Assembly: GCA_965250205.1 (NCBI GenBank) | Contig: CBDFNK010000008.1 | Coordinates: 1 to 64,000, forward strand | Reading direction: 5' to 3' | Origin: JAHZKN01 sp965250205 | Lineage (GTDB): Bacteria > Pseudomonadota > Alphaproteobacteria > Rhizobiales > Hyphomicrobiaceae | Length of the DNA: 64,000 nt | Part shown: one piece after another, positions 28,906-37,695 of the stretch | Position numbering within the stretch: position 1 is the stretch's first letter | How the letters are laid out: each line of letters starts with the position of its first letter | Made by a program: the position numbers and the translations under genes | The notes under the pieces: model-generated | Databases searched by the model: none | Seen by the model: only the letters and a program-made list of their open reading frames with translations | Told to the model about the DNA's origin: nothing

Positions 28906-29952
28906 TTATTCACAAAAATTCTGCCGTCGCCTGGGGCTCATATCTATATGGAAGTGGTTGCGGTGGGCGTTATTGGCTTCCGGCCCCAATGTCGTTCCAA
29001 AAATTTTGCAGGCCGATTTGTGGGCACTACGCAGAAAATAGCCCCGGCGCGTGATGCGTTTTGACAGGGGCAGCATCGGCGTTTGCTTTTGGAGACCTTT
29101 CGCGAGCACTTTCTTTGCAGCGGTGGCCAGTTGTTTGCCAGCGATCAGAACATCCTCGGTGCCGCGCTTAATGATCTTTTTAGCCGTGCTTTGTTTGGCG
29201 CTGCTGGACTTGGCCTCCCGTCGCTGCTTGAGTTCGGCTTGGATGGCGGCGGCGTCTTGATCTGCTTTAAGTTTGGCCCCTGCAGCACGCTTTGCCTTAG
29301 CTTTTTCCGCTGCGATATCTCGCGCCGTTGGCCCCCAAGACGACAATACACGCACGACTTTGCCACCTGCGGTACTAAAACCACGGATATCCAAGGCGTT
29401 GGCTAAGGCATGTTCGGAAAGACGACCACTTTTGCGTCCGTAAGCATTGCGACAGGAATAATCACTCATCACTTCGATGCGAATGATCTGATCGTTGAGG
29501 TGCTTTTTTGCAAGTTTTTGCAAATCTTGGGTCGACCAACGGTGAATAGCAGCAGCCAACCTGCAGGTCATGATCGCCGGCGGCGATAAGACAACTTGAG
29601 GAGACTTGCCAACGGAGACGAGACGTATTGGGGCTGCTGCCCCACACTTGCCCTTGCGAAAGCTGGCTTCGGGAAGTGCGACTGCATCAATCGCCGCCAA
29701 CATCTGTCGACAGAGTTGGCGCTCTTCTGCAATTTCTTCGATGCTCCAAGTCGCAGGGATTGGGACGGGTATGGGTGTTGCCAATTTTGGTTGGGCTGTC
29801 TTGCCGTTTTTCTTGAACTTGGCGGACTTTGGCGCAGGCGTGCTTTTGGTTTCAGATTTGTCAGCCCATGCGGGCAGGGCCGTGATCAACGGCGACACAG
29901 CCACCATTGTCAGAGCCAGGCCCAACCATACAGCGCGCATAAATCTCATCAT
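28906..29952 (-). CDS. extensin-like C-terminal domain protein
   Basis: 348 residues from this start. Signal peptide MMRFMRAVWLGLALTMVAVS...ALPAWA with cleavage before DK, a Lys/Pro-rich linker, then the extensin-like domain: TCRLAAAIHRW, SDYSCRNAYGR, SGRLSEHALANALDIRGF, and AHRNHFHIDMSP at the C-terminus. A Lys/Ala-rich charged insert (about 210-290) interrupts the domain. The His/Asp motifs resemble peptidase-like folds (D-Ala-D-Ala carboxypeptidase type), so a cell-wall role is possible but unproven. The longer ORF to 30210 would overlap the next gene and hide the signal peptide. Confidence 0.82.
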   Translation of the reverse strand: MMRFMRAVWLGLALTMVAVSPLITALPAWADKSETKSTPAPKSAKFKKNGKTAQPKLATPIPVPIPATWSIEEIAEERQLCRQMLAAIDAVALPEASFRKGKCGAAAPIRLVSVGKSPQVVLSPPAIMTCRLAAAIHRWSTQDLQKLAKKHLNDQIIRIEVMSDYSCRNAYGRKSGRLSEHALANALDIRGFSTAGGKVVRVLSSWGPTARDIAAEKAKAKRAAGAKLKADQDAAAIQAELKQRREAKSSSAKQSTAKKIIKRGTEDVLIAGKQLATAAKKVLAKGLQKQTPMLPLSKRITRRGYFLRSAHKSACKIFGTTLGPEANNAHRNHFHIDMSPRRRQNFCE

Positions 29953-30168
29953 AGTCTCGGGTCCAACCCTGCGCCGCGCGGCAGATGCGCTGTACGCCCC
30001 CATGAAACGCAATGAGGCCAATACGGCTTTCCTGCTTTCATCGTGCCTCGAACGGCTGTATAGCGACAAAAACAGGCGATGCAACGGGCATGGCGATGTG
30101 CGCTCAGAATAACTGTTTGCCGGATCCATATAAATACCGTGCCGACCAAAACCTAAACTGGCGGTGCC

Positions 30169-31254
30169 ATGACTAGCCAAAGCAACGACGATATTCGTAT
30201 TGAAAAACAAGGCGCTCTAAATGTGGTGACGCTGGACCGGCCAGCGGCCCTCAATGCGTTGACGATTGGGATGCGTGCTGCAATTTCGGCACTGTTGCCA
30301 AATGTCGCGCGCGACCCGATGAGCTATGCCATTGCTATTCGCTCAAGCTCGGAGCGGGCTTTTTCGGTCGGCGGCGATGTGCGCGAATTAATTGATCTGG
30401 CCAAACAGGATATGGCTGCCGCCCGCAAAGGTTTCCAAGACGAATATTACCTCAATTGGCAGCACGAGTGCTTTTCAAAGCCAACAATATCATTAATTGA
30501 AGGCTTGGTGATGGGGTCCGGGGTTGGCATCACGTCCTATGGTACGCATCGCATTGCAGGCGAAGGCTATCGTTTTGCCATGCCGGAGACGGCAATCGGA
30601 CTGTTTCCCGATGTTGGCGTCAGCTATCTTCTGGCACGTATGCCGGATCACATCGGGCTCTATCTTGGACTGACCGGGCGGCGTGTCTCGCGGGCCACAG
30701 CCTACAATCTCGGCCTTGTCACTCATTGTATAGGGGCGGCTGAATTTGATGGCATTGTTGAGGACGTGAGGGATGTCCAGCCTGTGGACCAGGTGCTGGA
30801 TGAGCGTCACCAGCACCCGGGCCCATCAGAACTGGCGCCTATAACAGGCGTGATTCGTCACTGTTTTTCTGCTGATAGTGTGGTCGCCATCCTGTCCCGG
30901 CTTGAGGCTGTGTCAGGTGATCATGCGGGTTGGGCGCGCAAGGTTGTCAATGAGCTGGGGACTAAGTCCCCATTGGCGCTTGCGGTGACATTCAAACATA
31001 TTCGCGCCGCGCGCGATATGGATTTAAGAGAAACACTGCTTGTTGACTACACTCTCGTGTCGCGCTTTTTGCTGTCTCACGAATTTCCCGAGGGTGTTCG
31101 CGCGGCTCTCATCGACAAAGATCAAAATCCAAAGTGGCTGCCACCAACATTGGCAGCTGTCACAAAAGACATGGTCAATGAAATATTTCAACCTGTTACA
31201 GGTGATGTTTTTTCGTTGCCTACGCGCGAAGAAATGCAAACCTCACGATCGTAA
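30169..31254 (+). CDS. enoyl-CoA hydratase/isomerase family, 3-hydroxyisobutyryl-CoA hydrolase type
   Basis: 361 residues. Crotonase fold with SVGGDVREL (oxyanion site), GLVMGSGVGI, and the ETAIGLFPDVGVSYLLARM signature of 3-hydroxyisobutyryl-CoA hydrolase. The C-terminal EFPEGVRAALIDKDQNPKW is also typical. It hydrolyses 3-hydroxyisobutyryl-CoA in valine catabolism. Longer than simple enoyl-CoA hydratases (about 260), in line with this subfamily. Divergent from the extensin-like gene, with about 216 bp between starts. Confidence 0.9.
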   Translation: MTSQSNDDIRIEKQGALNVVTLDRPAALNALTIGMRAAISALLPNVARDPMSYAIAIRSSSERAFSVGGDVRELIDLAKQDMAAARKGFQDEYYLNWQHECFSKPTISLIEGLVMGSGVGITSYGTHRIAGEGYRFAMPETAIGLFPDVGVSYLLARMPDHIGLYLGLTGRRVSRATAYNLGLVTHCIGAAEFDGIVEDVRDVQPVDQVLDERHQHPGPSELAPITGVIRHCFSADSVVAILSRLEAVSGDHAGWARKVVNELGTKSPLALAVTFKHIRAARDMDLRETLLVDYTLVSRFLLSHEFPEGVRAALIDKDQNPKWLPPTLAAVTKDMVNEIFQPVTGDVFSLPTREEMQTSRS

Positions 31255-31418
31255 ACAGAGCAATTGCGTTTTTACTTAATAGACTATGAATAGCTGAAAA
31301 CAGACTAAAAACGTAGGTTTGGTGGTGTTAGAGAGACCCATATTACGGGCGTTCACAACGTACATCACTAAGGTTTGGTTCACACGACCACCTCATAACT
31401 ATTCTTTTACTATGCCTA

Positions 31419-31452
31419 TTTAGGTAAGCTTTAACTGCCGCTGTTACCTTTA
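31419..31452. promoter_or_regulatory. inverted repeat upstream of ldtR, possible operator
   Basis: TTTAGGTAA and TTACCTTTA (7 of 9 positions complementary) flank a 16-nt spacer 57 bp before the ldtR start. A CCCGG-AGAAA-CCGGG hairpin follows at 31460-31474. MarR regulators often bind such palindromes near their own start; function here is inference. Confidence 0.3.
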
Positions 31453-31508
31453 GGACAACCCGGAGAAACCGGGATGCGTCAAACAGGTAATTATAAAGGC
31501 AGGATCTT

Positions 31509-32021
31509 ATGGCTGTTGCGGTAGAAGCTGCGCACACGCATGCGCCTAAGGACCAGGAGGATAGCTTCCGGTCTGAATATTTGCAGGCACTTCGATTTAT
31601 CGAACGCCTGCATCGATTGCTTTTGGATGTAATCAAAGATGAGTTTGACCGCCTTGGCGGTTCTGACATCAATTCCGTCCAGGCACTGCTATTGTACAAC
31701 ATTGGTGATAATGAACTGACAGCAGGCGAACTCAAGAGCCGTGGTTACTACCTCGGATCTAATGTTTCGTACAATCTGAAAAAGCTCGTGGATATGGACT
31801 ACCTGCACTATAAGCGTTCGGAAACAGATCGCCGTAGTGTTCGTGTCAGCTTGACGCCGAAGGGCCAACAGGCCTGTGACGTTGTCAATAAGCTATACGA
31901 CCGTCAGCTGACCTCTCTTGAGGCAGTCGGCCAGGTACATTCCGGCGATGTTCAGGTGCTCAACAAAGCTCTGTTGCGTTTAGAGCGTTTCTGGTCAGAC
32001 CAAATTCGCTATCGCCTGTAA
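31509..32021 (+). CDS. ldtR: MarR-family transcriptional regulator, LdtR type
   Basis: 170 residues. Winged helix-turn-helix with ELTAGELKSRGYYLGSNVSY (recognition region) and the wing YKRSETDRRSVRVSLTPKG. The sequence and the next gene, an L,D-transpeptidase 296 bp downstream, match the LdtR/LdtP pair described in Candidatus Liberibacter asiaticus and other Hyphomicrobiales, where LdtR regulates the transpeptidase and stress tolerance. The ATG is preceded by AGGATC. The assignment rests on family recall and synteny, not on a database search. Confidence 0.85.
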   Translation: MAVAVEAAHTHAPKDQEDSFRSEYLQALRFIERLHRLLLDVIKDEFDRLGGSDINSVQALLLYNIGDNELTAGELKSRGYYLGSNVSYNLKKLVDMDYLHYKRSETDRRSVRVSLTPKGQQACDVVNKLYDRQLTSLEAVGQVHSGDVQVLNKALLRLERFWSDQIRYRL

Positions 32022-32047
32022 ACTTCAGATGAAACACAATACAACCT

Positions 32048-32082
32048 GAAAAGGCCTCGGGAATTCCTCCCAGGGCCTTTTT
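32048..32082 (+). terminator. intrinsic terminator after ldtR
   Basis: AAAAGGCC-(TC)-GGGA / TCCC-(AG)-GGCCTTTTT hairpin ending in five T, 27 bp after the stop. Confidence 0.85.
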
Positions 32083-32317
32083 GGGCTGCGTGGTTTGTTG
32101 CGAGGCGGCACCACGCTCGGCAACCTACCGGGATGATTTTTAATTGACCCTTGCGCCCTGACACGAATATCGCAAAATAGAATATAAGCTGGGGTCGGCG
32201 GTGCCTATACTGTACGGCCTGGGCGATTGACGAATTCAGGGGCCACCTTGCTTTCAACATATGCGAGCATAATGTGACAGTGGACCAGGTGATCAACAAC
32301 GCATCTCTAGAGGCGAC

Positions 32318-33586
32318 GTGAAACATATGACGCGAAACCGTTTGGGTCTGTTGGGACTGGTGACGATCGCGGCGGCTGCTGCTGCTGTGCCTGCACTCGG
32401 CTATGACATCCGCGATGCGCTGCGCGGCAACCATGTGACGGGTGAGCCTTATGACCGCACGTTTATCAAAGAATGGGAGCGCAATCCGCCGCCAGGATTT
32501 CCAACGCTGTCGCCGGCGAACATCAAAGCCACCAAGGCGGCTATCAAAAAATATGAGAAAATTGTCGCTGATGGCGGATGGGGAAAGTTGCCAACGCTGC
32601 CCAGGAAGACTGTTTTGCGGTCGGGACAATCAGCCCCGTTCGTTTCCGAATTGCGAAAACGGTTGGTGGCGTCAGGTAATCTTGAGCCCAGTTCTTTTTT
32701 TGACGAGTACTTTGATGGCAGCCTTCTTAAAGGCGTGAAGCGTTTTCAAGCCTTAAACGGTTTGACGCCGACAGGGGTTGTGGGCTGGCGCACGATTGCA
32801 GCACTTAACGTGCCAGTAGAAGTGCGCCTCAAGCAGCTTAATAAAAATTTTGGTCGCCTGAAGAACTACCGTGGCCTTGGCAAAAAGAAATACGTCGTGG
32901 TCAATATTCCGGCAGCTCAGGTTGAGGCGGTGAGGAATGACAAAGTTGTCTCGCGTCACACCGGTGTTGTTGGCAAACCTGAAAGACCAACACCGCTGCT
33001 ACAGACAAAAATCCACCAAATGAATTTCAACCCTGTGTGGCGATTGCCGCCAACAGTAGTCAAGAAGGATTTGATCCCAAAGGGCAAAGAGATGGCGTCA
33101 GCGGGTAAAAACGTGCTCGTCAAATACGGTATTGATGCCTACAGCGGCGGCAAAAAATTAAATCCTGAGAAAGTCAATTGGGACTCGTCTGAGCCCTACC
33201 GGCTGTCGTATCGCCAGCAGCCTGGAAAAGATAACCCACTTGGCTTTTTGAAAATCAACTTTAACAATAGCCACTCGGTCTATATGCACGATACGCCATC
33301 GGAATCGCTGTTTGGACGCAACGTGCGGGCCGCCAGTTCAGGATGCATTCGCGTGCGCAATATCGAACAGCTCGCCGCGTGGCTACTTGAAGGTCGGTCC
33401 GGTTGGAGCCGAGGCCGCATCGAATATGTCCGCGAAAAGGGCAAGCGGATTGACGTTAGCCTGCGCAAACGTGTGTCGCTTTATTTTGTCTACATTACCG
33501 CCTGGGCTACCAAGGACGGTGTCATTAATTTCCGCCGCGACTTGTATGAGCGTGACGGCATCGGAGATCTTGGTGTTTCTTACTAG
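32318..33586 (+). CDS. ldtP: L,D-transpeptidase with peptidoglycan-binding domain, LdtP type
   Basis: 422 residues, periplasmic. Signal peptide at about 5-28 (LGLLGLVTIAAAAAAVPALG), a PG_binding_1 domain at about 105-165 (LKGVKRFQALNGLTPTG), and a YkuD domain at about 190-360 with VYMHDTPS and SSGCIRVRN, catalytic Cys343. Makes 3-3 cross-links or attaches proteins in peptidoglycan. The GTG start at 32318 has GAGG closely upstream; an ATG at 32327 is the alternative. The TAG stop is formed by the CTAG end of a dispersed repeat. Paralogous to the gene at 43071. Confidence 0.92.
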   Translation: MKHMTRNRLGLLGLVTIAAAAAAVPALGYDIRDALRGNHVTGEPYDRTFIKEWERNPPPGFPTLSPANIKATKAAIKKYEKIVADGGWGKLPTLPRKTVLRSGQSAPFVSELRKRLVASGNLEPSSFFDEYFDGSLLKGVKRFQALNGLTPTGVVGWRTIAALNVPVEVRLKQLNKNFGRLKNYRGLGKKKYVVVNIPAAQVEAVRNDKVVSRHTGVVGKPERPTPLLQTKIHQMNFNPVWRLPPTVVKKDLIPKGKEMASAGKNVLVKYGIDAYSGGKKLNPEKVNWDSSEPYRLSYRQQPGKDNPLGFLKINFNNSHSVYMHDTPSESLFGRNVRAASSGCIRVRNIEQLAAWLLEGRSGWSRGRIEYVREKGKRIDVSLRKRVSLYFVYITAWATKDGVINFRRDLYERDGIGDLGVSY

Positions 33587-33742
33587 AGCGTTGCGTCTTT
33601 TGTTGTACACAGCGAAGCTGTTTGCGCGACGCTCTATCTCATAACTCTATCTCAAGATTCTAATCTCAAGACTCTAATCTCAAGGCTGGCGATCAACTTA
33701 ATCTGCTCAAAGTCGAACCTAACTTTTCGCAAGTGGATCTAG
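33583..33742 (-). repeat. dispersed palindromic repeat (MITE-like), copy 2
   Basis: 160 bp from CTAG to CTAG. Internal inverted repeat TAGAGCGT/ACGCTCTA. Expanded relative to the other copies by a triplication of a ~14-bp unit (tctaatctcaagac type) at about 33649-33690. It provides the ldtP stop codon at 33584-33586. Orientation opposite to copies 1 and 4. Confidence 0.85.
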
Positions 33743-34170
33743 GTTACCTGATTTTTGGACCGTCGGGCTCACCTTGCTGCGCGCCGCCCACCTTATCAGT
33801 GCGCAATATCCAGTGCTCAGTGATCGATGATCTCGCAGCGGCGCACCATCTCAACCCGAGGAGGAGCGCGCGGTGATCAAACAGCGAACAATTTAAAGCG
33901 CGATCGATATGCTCAAATTGCCCTATGGTGGCCAAAATCTGGGCCCGAAGTCGCTTGATTACGCTCATATCTCTTGTAATTAAGCTCCGTCTCGGGAAGA
34001 TTGTCCGCGACATCACGCTCGGTTGATTGGTCAGTCCTCGTCAGGGAGGATAATAGCTTGAACCGACTGGGCTTTGTACAAGTCTAAACTGTCTTGCGTG
34101 TGTCACACTGAGCTGCGGTGAGGCTCCAGATAGAGGTTACAAGGCCAGATAGAGGTTACAAGGAACGAGT
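33743..34170. other. intergenic region before hemA, with 19-bp tandem duplication
   Basis: No supported gene. A minus-strand 90-residue ORF (33744-34016) has no recognisable domain. The 19-bp unit CCAGATAGAGGTTACAAGG occurs twice in tandem (34126-34163), ending 7 nt before the hemA ATG, so it duplicates the ribosome-binding segment. Confidence 0.6.
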
Positions 34171-35403
34171 ATGGACTATCGCAGGCAACTTAAATCCGCC
34201 TTGAATTTGGTGCGCCAGGAAGGCCGCTACCGCGTGTTTGCAGATTTGAAGCGCTGCCGCGGTGCTTACCCAACCGCCGAACACTTTGCAGCAGATGGCC
34301 CGCGTGAGATTACTGTTTGGTGCTCGAATGATTATCTCGGCATGTCGCAGCATCCAAAAGTCATCGCCGCGATGCACGAAGCCGTCGATACTGTCGGTGC
34401 GGGTTCAGGTGGCACACGTAATATATCCGGCACGACGCACTATCATGTGGAACTTGAGGCTGAGATTGCCGATCTGCATGGCAAGGAATCAGCACTGCTG
34501 TTTACCTCAGCATACGTTGCCAATGATGCCACACTGTCAACGCTGGCCGAACTGCTCGAAGGCTGCGTGATCTTTTCAGATGAAAAGAACCACGCTTCGA
34601 TGATTGCAGGCATTCGCCATGGTCGTGGTCCAAAGAAAATCTTTCGCCACAACGATTTAGAAAACCTGGAAGCACAGCTCAAATCAATTCCGCTTGAAAC
34701 TCCAAAGATTATCGCCTTTGAAAGCGTTTATTCGATGGATGGCCACATCGCTCCTATCGCGGATATTTGTGATTTAGCGGAGAAATACAACGCCCTGACG
34801 TACCTGGATGAGGTCCATGCCGTTGGTCTTTATGGGCCACGCGGGGGTGGTATTGCCGAGCGCGATGGTGTGATGGATAGCGTTGATATTATCAACGGCA
34901 CTTTGGCTAAAGGATTTGGTGTGATGGGTGGTTATATCGCCGCGACACGCGACCTTTGTGATGCTGTGCGCAGTTACGCACCTGGCTTTATTTTCACAAC
35001 ATCGTTGGCACCTGCATTGGCTGCTGGCGCGCTTGCTTCAATGCGTCATCTCAAAAACAGCTCTGAAGAGCGCACCGCACTTCATGCTCAAGCAAATACG
35101 CTCAAGGCGCGTCTGGCAGACGTTGGATTGCCGGTGATGGATAACAATAGCCACATCGTACCGGTCATGATCGGTAATCCTGTGCACTGCAAGGCCGTAA
35201 CCGACGCTCTGTTGGATCAGCATCATATCTATGTGCAGCCGATCAACTACCCGACGGTACCGCGAGGCACTGAGCGTATTCGACTGACGCCAAGTCCGCA
35301 GCATACTGGGACACAGCTTGACGCTTTGATTGCCGCGCTTCAGGAATTGTGGGCTGCATGCCCTGTCTCAGCTGGTAAAACGGTACGTCTTGCGGCCGAA
35401 TAA
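34171..35403 (+). CDS. hemA: 5-aminolevulinate synthase
   Basis: 410 residues of the alpha-oxoamine synthase family. PLP lysine K247 in NGTLAKGFGVMGGY; also VGAGSGGTRNISGTT, SDEKNHASMI and YLDEVHAVGLYG. Condenses glycine with succinyl-CoA to 5-aminolevulinate, entry to heme synthesis by the Shemin route that marks alphaproteobacteria. glyA, which makes glycine, follows 222 bp downstream. The ATG is preceded by AAGG at 7 nt within a 19-bp duplicated segment. Confidence 0.96.
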   Translation: MDYRRQLKSALNLVRQEGRYRVFADLKRCRGAYPTAEHFAADGPREITVWCSNDYLGMSQHPKVIAAMHEAVDTVGAGSGGTRNISGTTHYHVELEAEIADLHGKESALLFTSAYVANDATLSTLAELLEGCVIFSDEKNHASMIAGIRHGRGPKKIFRHNDLENLEAQLKSIPLETPKIIAFESVYSMDGHIAPIADICDLAEKYNALTYLDEVHAVGLYGPRGGGIAERDGVMDSVDIINGTLAKGFGVMGGYIAATRDLCDAVRSYAPGFIFTTSLAPALAAGALASMRHLKNSSEERTALHAQANTLKARLADVGLPVMDNNSHIVPVMIGNPVHCKAVTDALLDQHHIYVQPINYPTVPRGTERIRLTPSPQHTGTQLDALIAALQELWAACPVSAGKTVRLAAE

Positions 35404-35498
35404 GTTGGATTTGAGCTGTTATTTGCTCTGGATCATTCGTTCTGACCGCTCTGTGCTCACACCTAAGCTTGCCACCCTTAATATCCAAAGAGAGCATT

Positions 35499-35518
35499 CG
35501 CCGCCGCGCGGCGTTTTT
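35499..35518 (+). terminator. intrinsic terminator after hemA
   Basis: CGCCG-CCGCG-CGGCG hairpin followed by TTTTT. Separates hemA from glyA. Confidence 0.8.
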
Positions 35519-35625
35519 ACTATTGCGTATTGTACTATGGTATGGGCAATTTGGCACACAAACAAGGGCGGGCCAGTTGCGCCTGGCGCGAGAATAGGCT
35601 CATCTGGAAATTTGAGAGGAAATCG

Positions 35626-36927
35626 ATGTTAAACAACAAGTCACAGGCAGGCTCCACAGACAAATTCTTTAAGTCCTCGGTCAGCGAAACGGATCCTGAA
35701 ATTTCGACGGCGATCAACAACGAAATGAATCGTCAGCAACATGAAATTGAATTGATTGCCTCTGAGAATATCGTTTCACGAGCTGTGCTGGATGCTGCGG
35801 GCAGTGTGCTGACCAACAAGTATGCGGAAGGCTATCCTGGTCGTCGCTACTATGGTGGCTGCGAGCATGTTGATGTTGTGGAAACGCTTGCTATTGAGCG
35901 CGCTAAAAAAATCTTTGGCTGCGGCTTTGCTAACGTACAGCCAAATTCTGGCAGTCAGGCAAACCAGGGTGTGTTCAATGCGTTGATTAAACCAGGTGAC
36001 ACCATCCTTGGTCTTGATCTTGCCCACGGTGGCCACTTAACACATGGGTCTAAAGTCAATCAGTCGGGCAAATGGTTTAATCCAGTTCACTACCAGGTGA
36101 CTGAAGACACGCACCTGGTTGATATGGACAATGTGCGCAAGATCGCAAAGGAATCTAGCCCCGCTCTTATCATTGCTGGTGGCTCGGCTTATCCCCGCGT
36201 TTGGGACTTTGCCGCATTCCGTCAAATTGCTGATGAAGTTGGCGCAGTACTGATGGTTGATATGGCTCACTTTGCAGGTCTTGTTGCTGCAGGCGAACAT
36301 CCAAATCCATTTCCACACGCCCATATTGTGACAACCACAACACACAAAACGCTGCGCGGTCCTCGTGGTGGCATGATCCTGACCAATGATGCCGACATTG
36401 CCAAGAAAGTAAATTCAGCGATCTTTCCTGGTATTCAGGGTGGCCCGTTGATGCATGTGATTGCGGGTAAGGCGGTTGCCTTTGGCGAAGCCTTACAGCC
36501 GGAATTCAAAGACTACATCAAAAGTGTCATTACCAACGCCAAGGCGATGGGTGAAGTGTTGGTCGATGCAGGTTTTGCGCTTGTATCTGGTGGCACCGAT
36601 AGCCACTTGATCTTGGTTGATCTCAGACCAAAGAAATTAACCGGAAATATTTCTGAAAAGGCCATGGGCCGGGCCAACATAACCTGCAACAAAAATGGCG
36701 TACCGTTCGACCCTGAAAAACCGATGGTGACATCAGGTGTCCGCCTTGGCGCTCCTGCCGGTACGACCCGCGGGTTTGGCGAGGCTGAATTTAGAGAAGT
36801 CGGCCGCATGATCGCAGAGGTTCTCGACGGTTTGGCCGCCAACGGCGAAGACGGAAACGCTGCTGTAGAGGCCAAGATAAAGGCTGAAGCAACGGCGCTG
36901 TGCAAGAATTTCCCGATCTATTCTTAA
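35626..36927 (+). CDS. glyA: serine hydroxymethyltransferase
   Basis: 433 residues. Interconverts serine and glycine with tetrahydrofolate. Visible motifs: ELIASENIVSRAV, NKYAEGYPGRRYYGG, the PLP-lysine segment TTTTHKTLRGPRGG, and VTSGVRLGAPAGTTRG. The ATG at 35626 has GAGAGGA 5 nt upstream; the longer frame from 35530 adds residues without family similarity. Followed by its own terminator and then nrdR. Confidence 0.96.
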   Translation: MLNNKSQAGSTDKFFKSSVSETDPEISTAINNEMNRQQHEIELIASENIVSRAVLDAAGSVLTNKYAEGYPGRRYYGGCEHVDVVETLAIERAKKIFGCGFANVQPNSGSQANQGVFNALIKPGDTILGLDLAHGGHLTHGSKVNQSGKWFNPVHYQVTEDTHLVDMDNVRKIAKESSPALIIAGGSAYPRVWDFAAFRQIADEVGAVLMVDMAHFAGLVAAGEHPNPFPHAHIVTTTTHKTLRGPRGGMILTNDADIAKKVNSAIFPGIQGGPLMHVIAGKAVAFGEALQPEFKDYIKSVITNAKAMGEVLVDAGFALVSGGTDSHLILVDLRPKKLTGNISEKAMGRANITCNKNGVPFDPEKPMVTSGVRLGAPAGTTRGFGEAEFREVGRMIAEVLDGLAANGEDGNAAVEAKIKAEATALCKNFPIYS

Positions 36928-36950
36928 GATCGAATCCAAGCTAAAAAGAT

Positions 36951-36985
36951 AAGGCGTTCTGAGATTCGCGCAGGGCGCCTTTTTT
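36951..36985 (+). terminator. intrinsic terminator after glyA
   Basis: AAGGCG / CGCCTT stem with a long loop (about 19 nt), then TTTTT. Lies between glyA and nrdR. Confidence 0.65.
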
Positions 36986-37003
36986 AGATTTGGAACCCTA
37001 TCC

Positions 37004-37567
37004 ATGCGTTGCCCGCACTGCACAGGCGAGAACACACAGGTCAAAGACAGTCGACCCACTGAGGATAATACCGCAATCCGTCGCCGCCGGGTGTGCCCCA
37101 ATTGCGATGCGCGGTTTACTACTTTTGAGCGCGTGCAACTGCGGGAATTGATTGTGGTCAAGCGGTCTGGTCGCCGGGTTGTGTTTGATCGCGAAAAGCT
37201 TGCTAAGTCGGTTGAGATTGCGCTGCGCAAACGGCCTATTGATCGTGAGCAGGTTGAACTTCTGCTGTCAGATATTGTACGCCGTTTGGAGAGCCGAGGT
37301 GATGGCGAGGTAACGTCGCAAGTCATTGGCGCTTACGTGATGGCTGGCCTTAAAGGCATTGATCCGGTGGCCTATGTACGCTTTGCATCCGTGTATCGTG
37401 ACTTTCGCGAAGTTGCAGATTTTCAAGAAGTGCTCGGCGAGATAGCTTCTGCGGATGCTTCGGTGGACGATGGCGAAGCGGCGCCGCATGCAGTTGGTGC
37501 TGGCGATGAGACACCGATTGCAAATAAGGACAATATCACGGTATTGCCTGTGCCCGGCAAACCATAG
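37004..37567 (+). CDS. nrdR: transcriptional repressor NrdR
   Basis: 187 residues. A zinc ribbon with cysteine pairs in MRCPHC and VCPNCDARFTTFE is followed by an ATP-cone domain (about 49-139; VVKRSGRRVVFDREKL). Represses ribonucleotide reductase genes in response to dATP. The C-terminal ~35 residues extend beyond most NrdR proteins and are low-complexity. Its position between glyA and the riboflavin genes is conserved in Hyphomicrobiales. Confidence 0.95.
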   Translation: MRCPHCTGENTQVKDSRPTEDNTAIRRRRVCPNCDARFTTFERVQLRELIVVKRSGRRVVFDREKLAKSVEIALRKRPIDREQVELLLSDIVRRLESRGDGEVTSQVIGAYVMAGLKGIDPVAYVRFASVYRDFREVADFQEVLGEIASADASVDDGEAAPHAVGAGDETPIANKDNITVLPVPGKP

Positions 37568-37695
37568 ACTGAGCCATGCGTGCAGCGATACAGCGTTTGA
37601 TAGTGTGCAGGTATTGAGCTCAATGGGTGGTCAATGTGTGGCCGCACGTTTCCAAGTTCACCCTGTTGCCCCCCGATAAAGATCAAGGTCGCCCG

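Noticed and set aside
32009..32629. Minus-strand ORF of 206 residues
   Set aside because: Antisense to the ldtP start and across the ldtR terminator; no family similarity.
35404..35625. Glycine riboswitch upstream of glyA
   Set aside because: The leader is short and consists mainly of the hemA terminator; no tandem aptamer pattern found.
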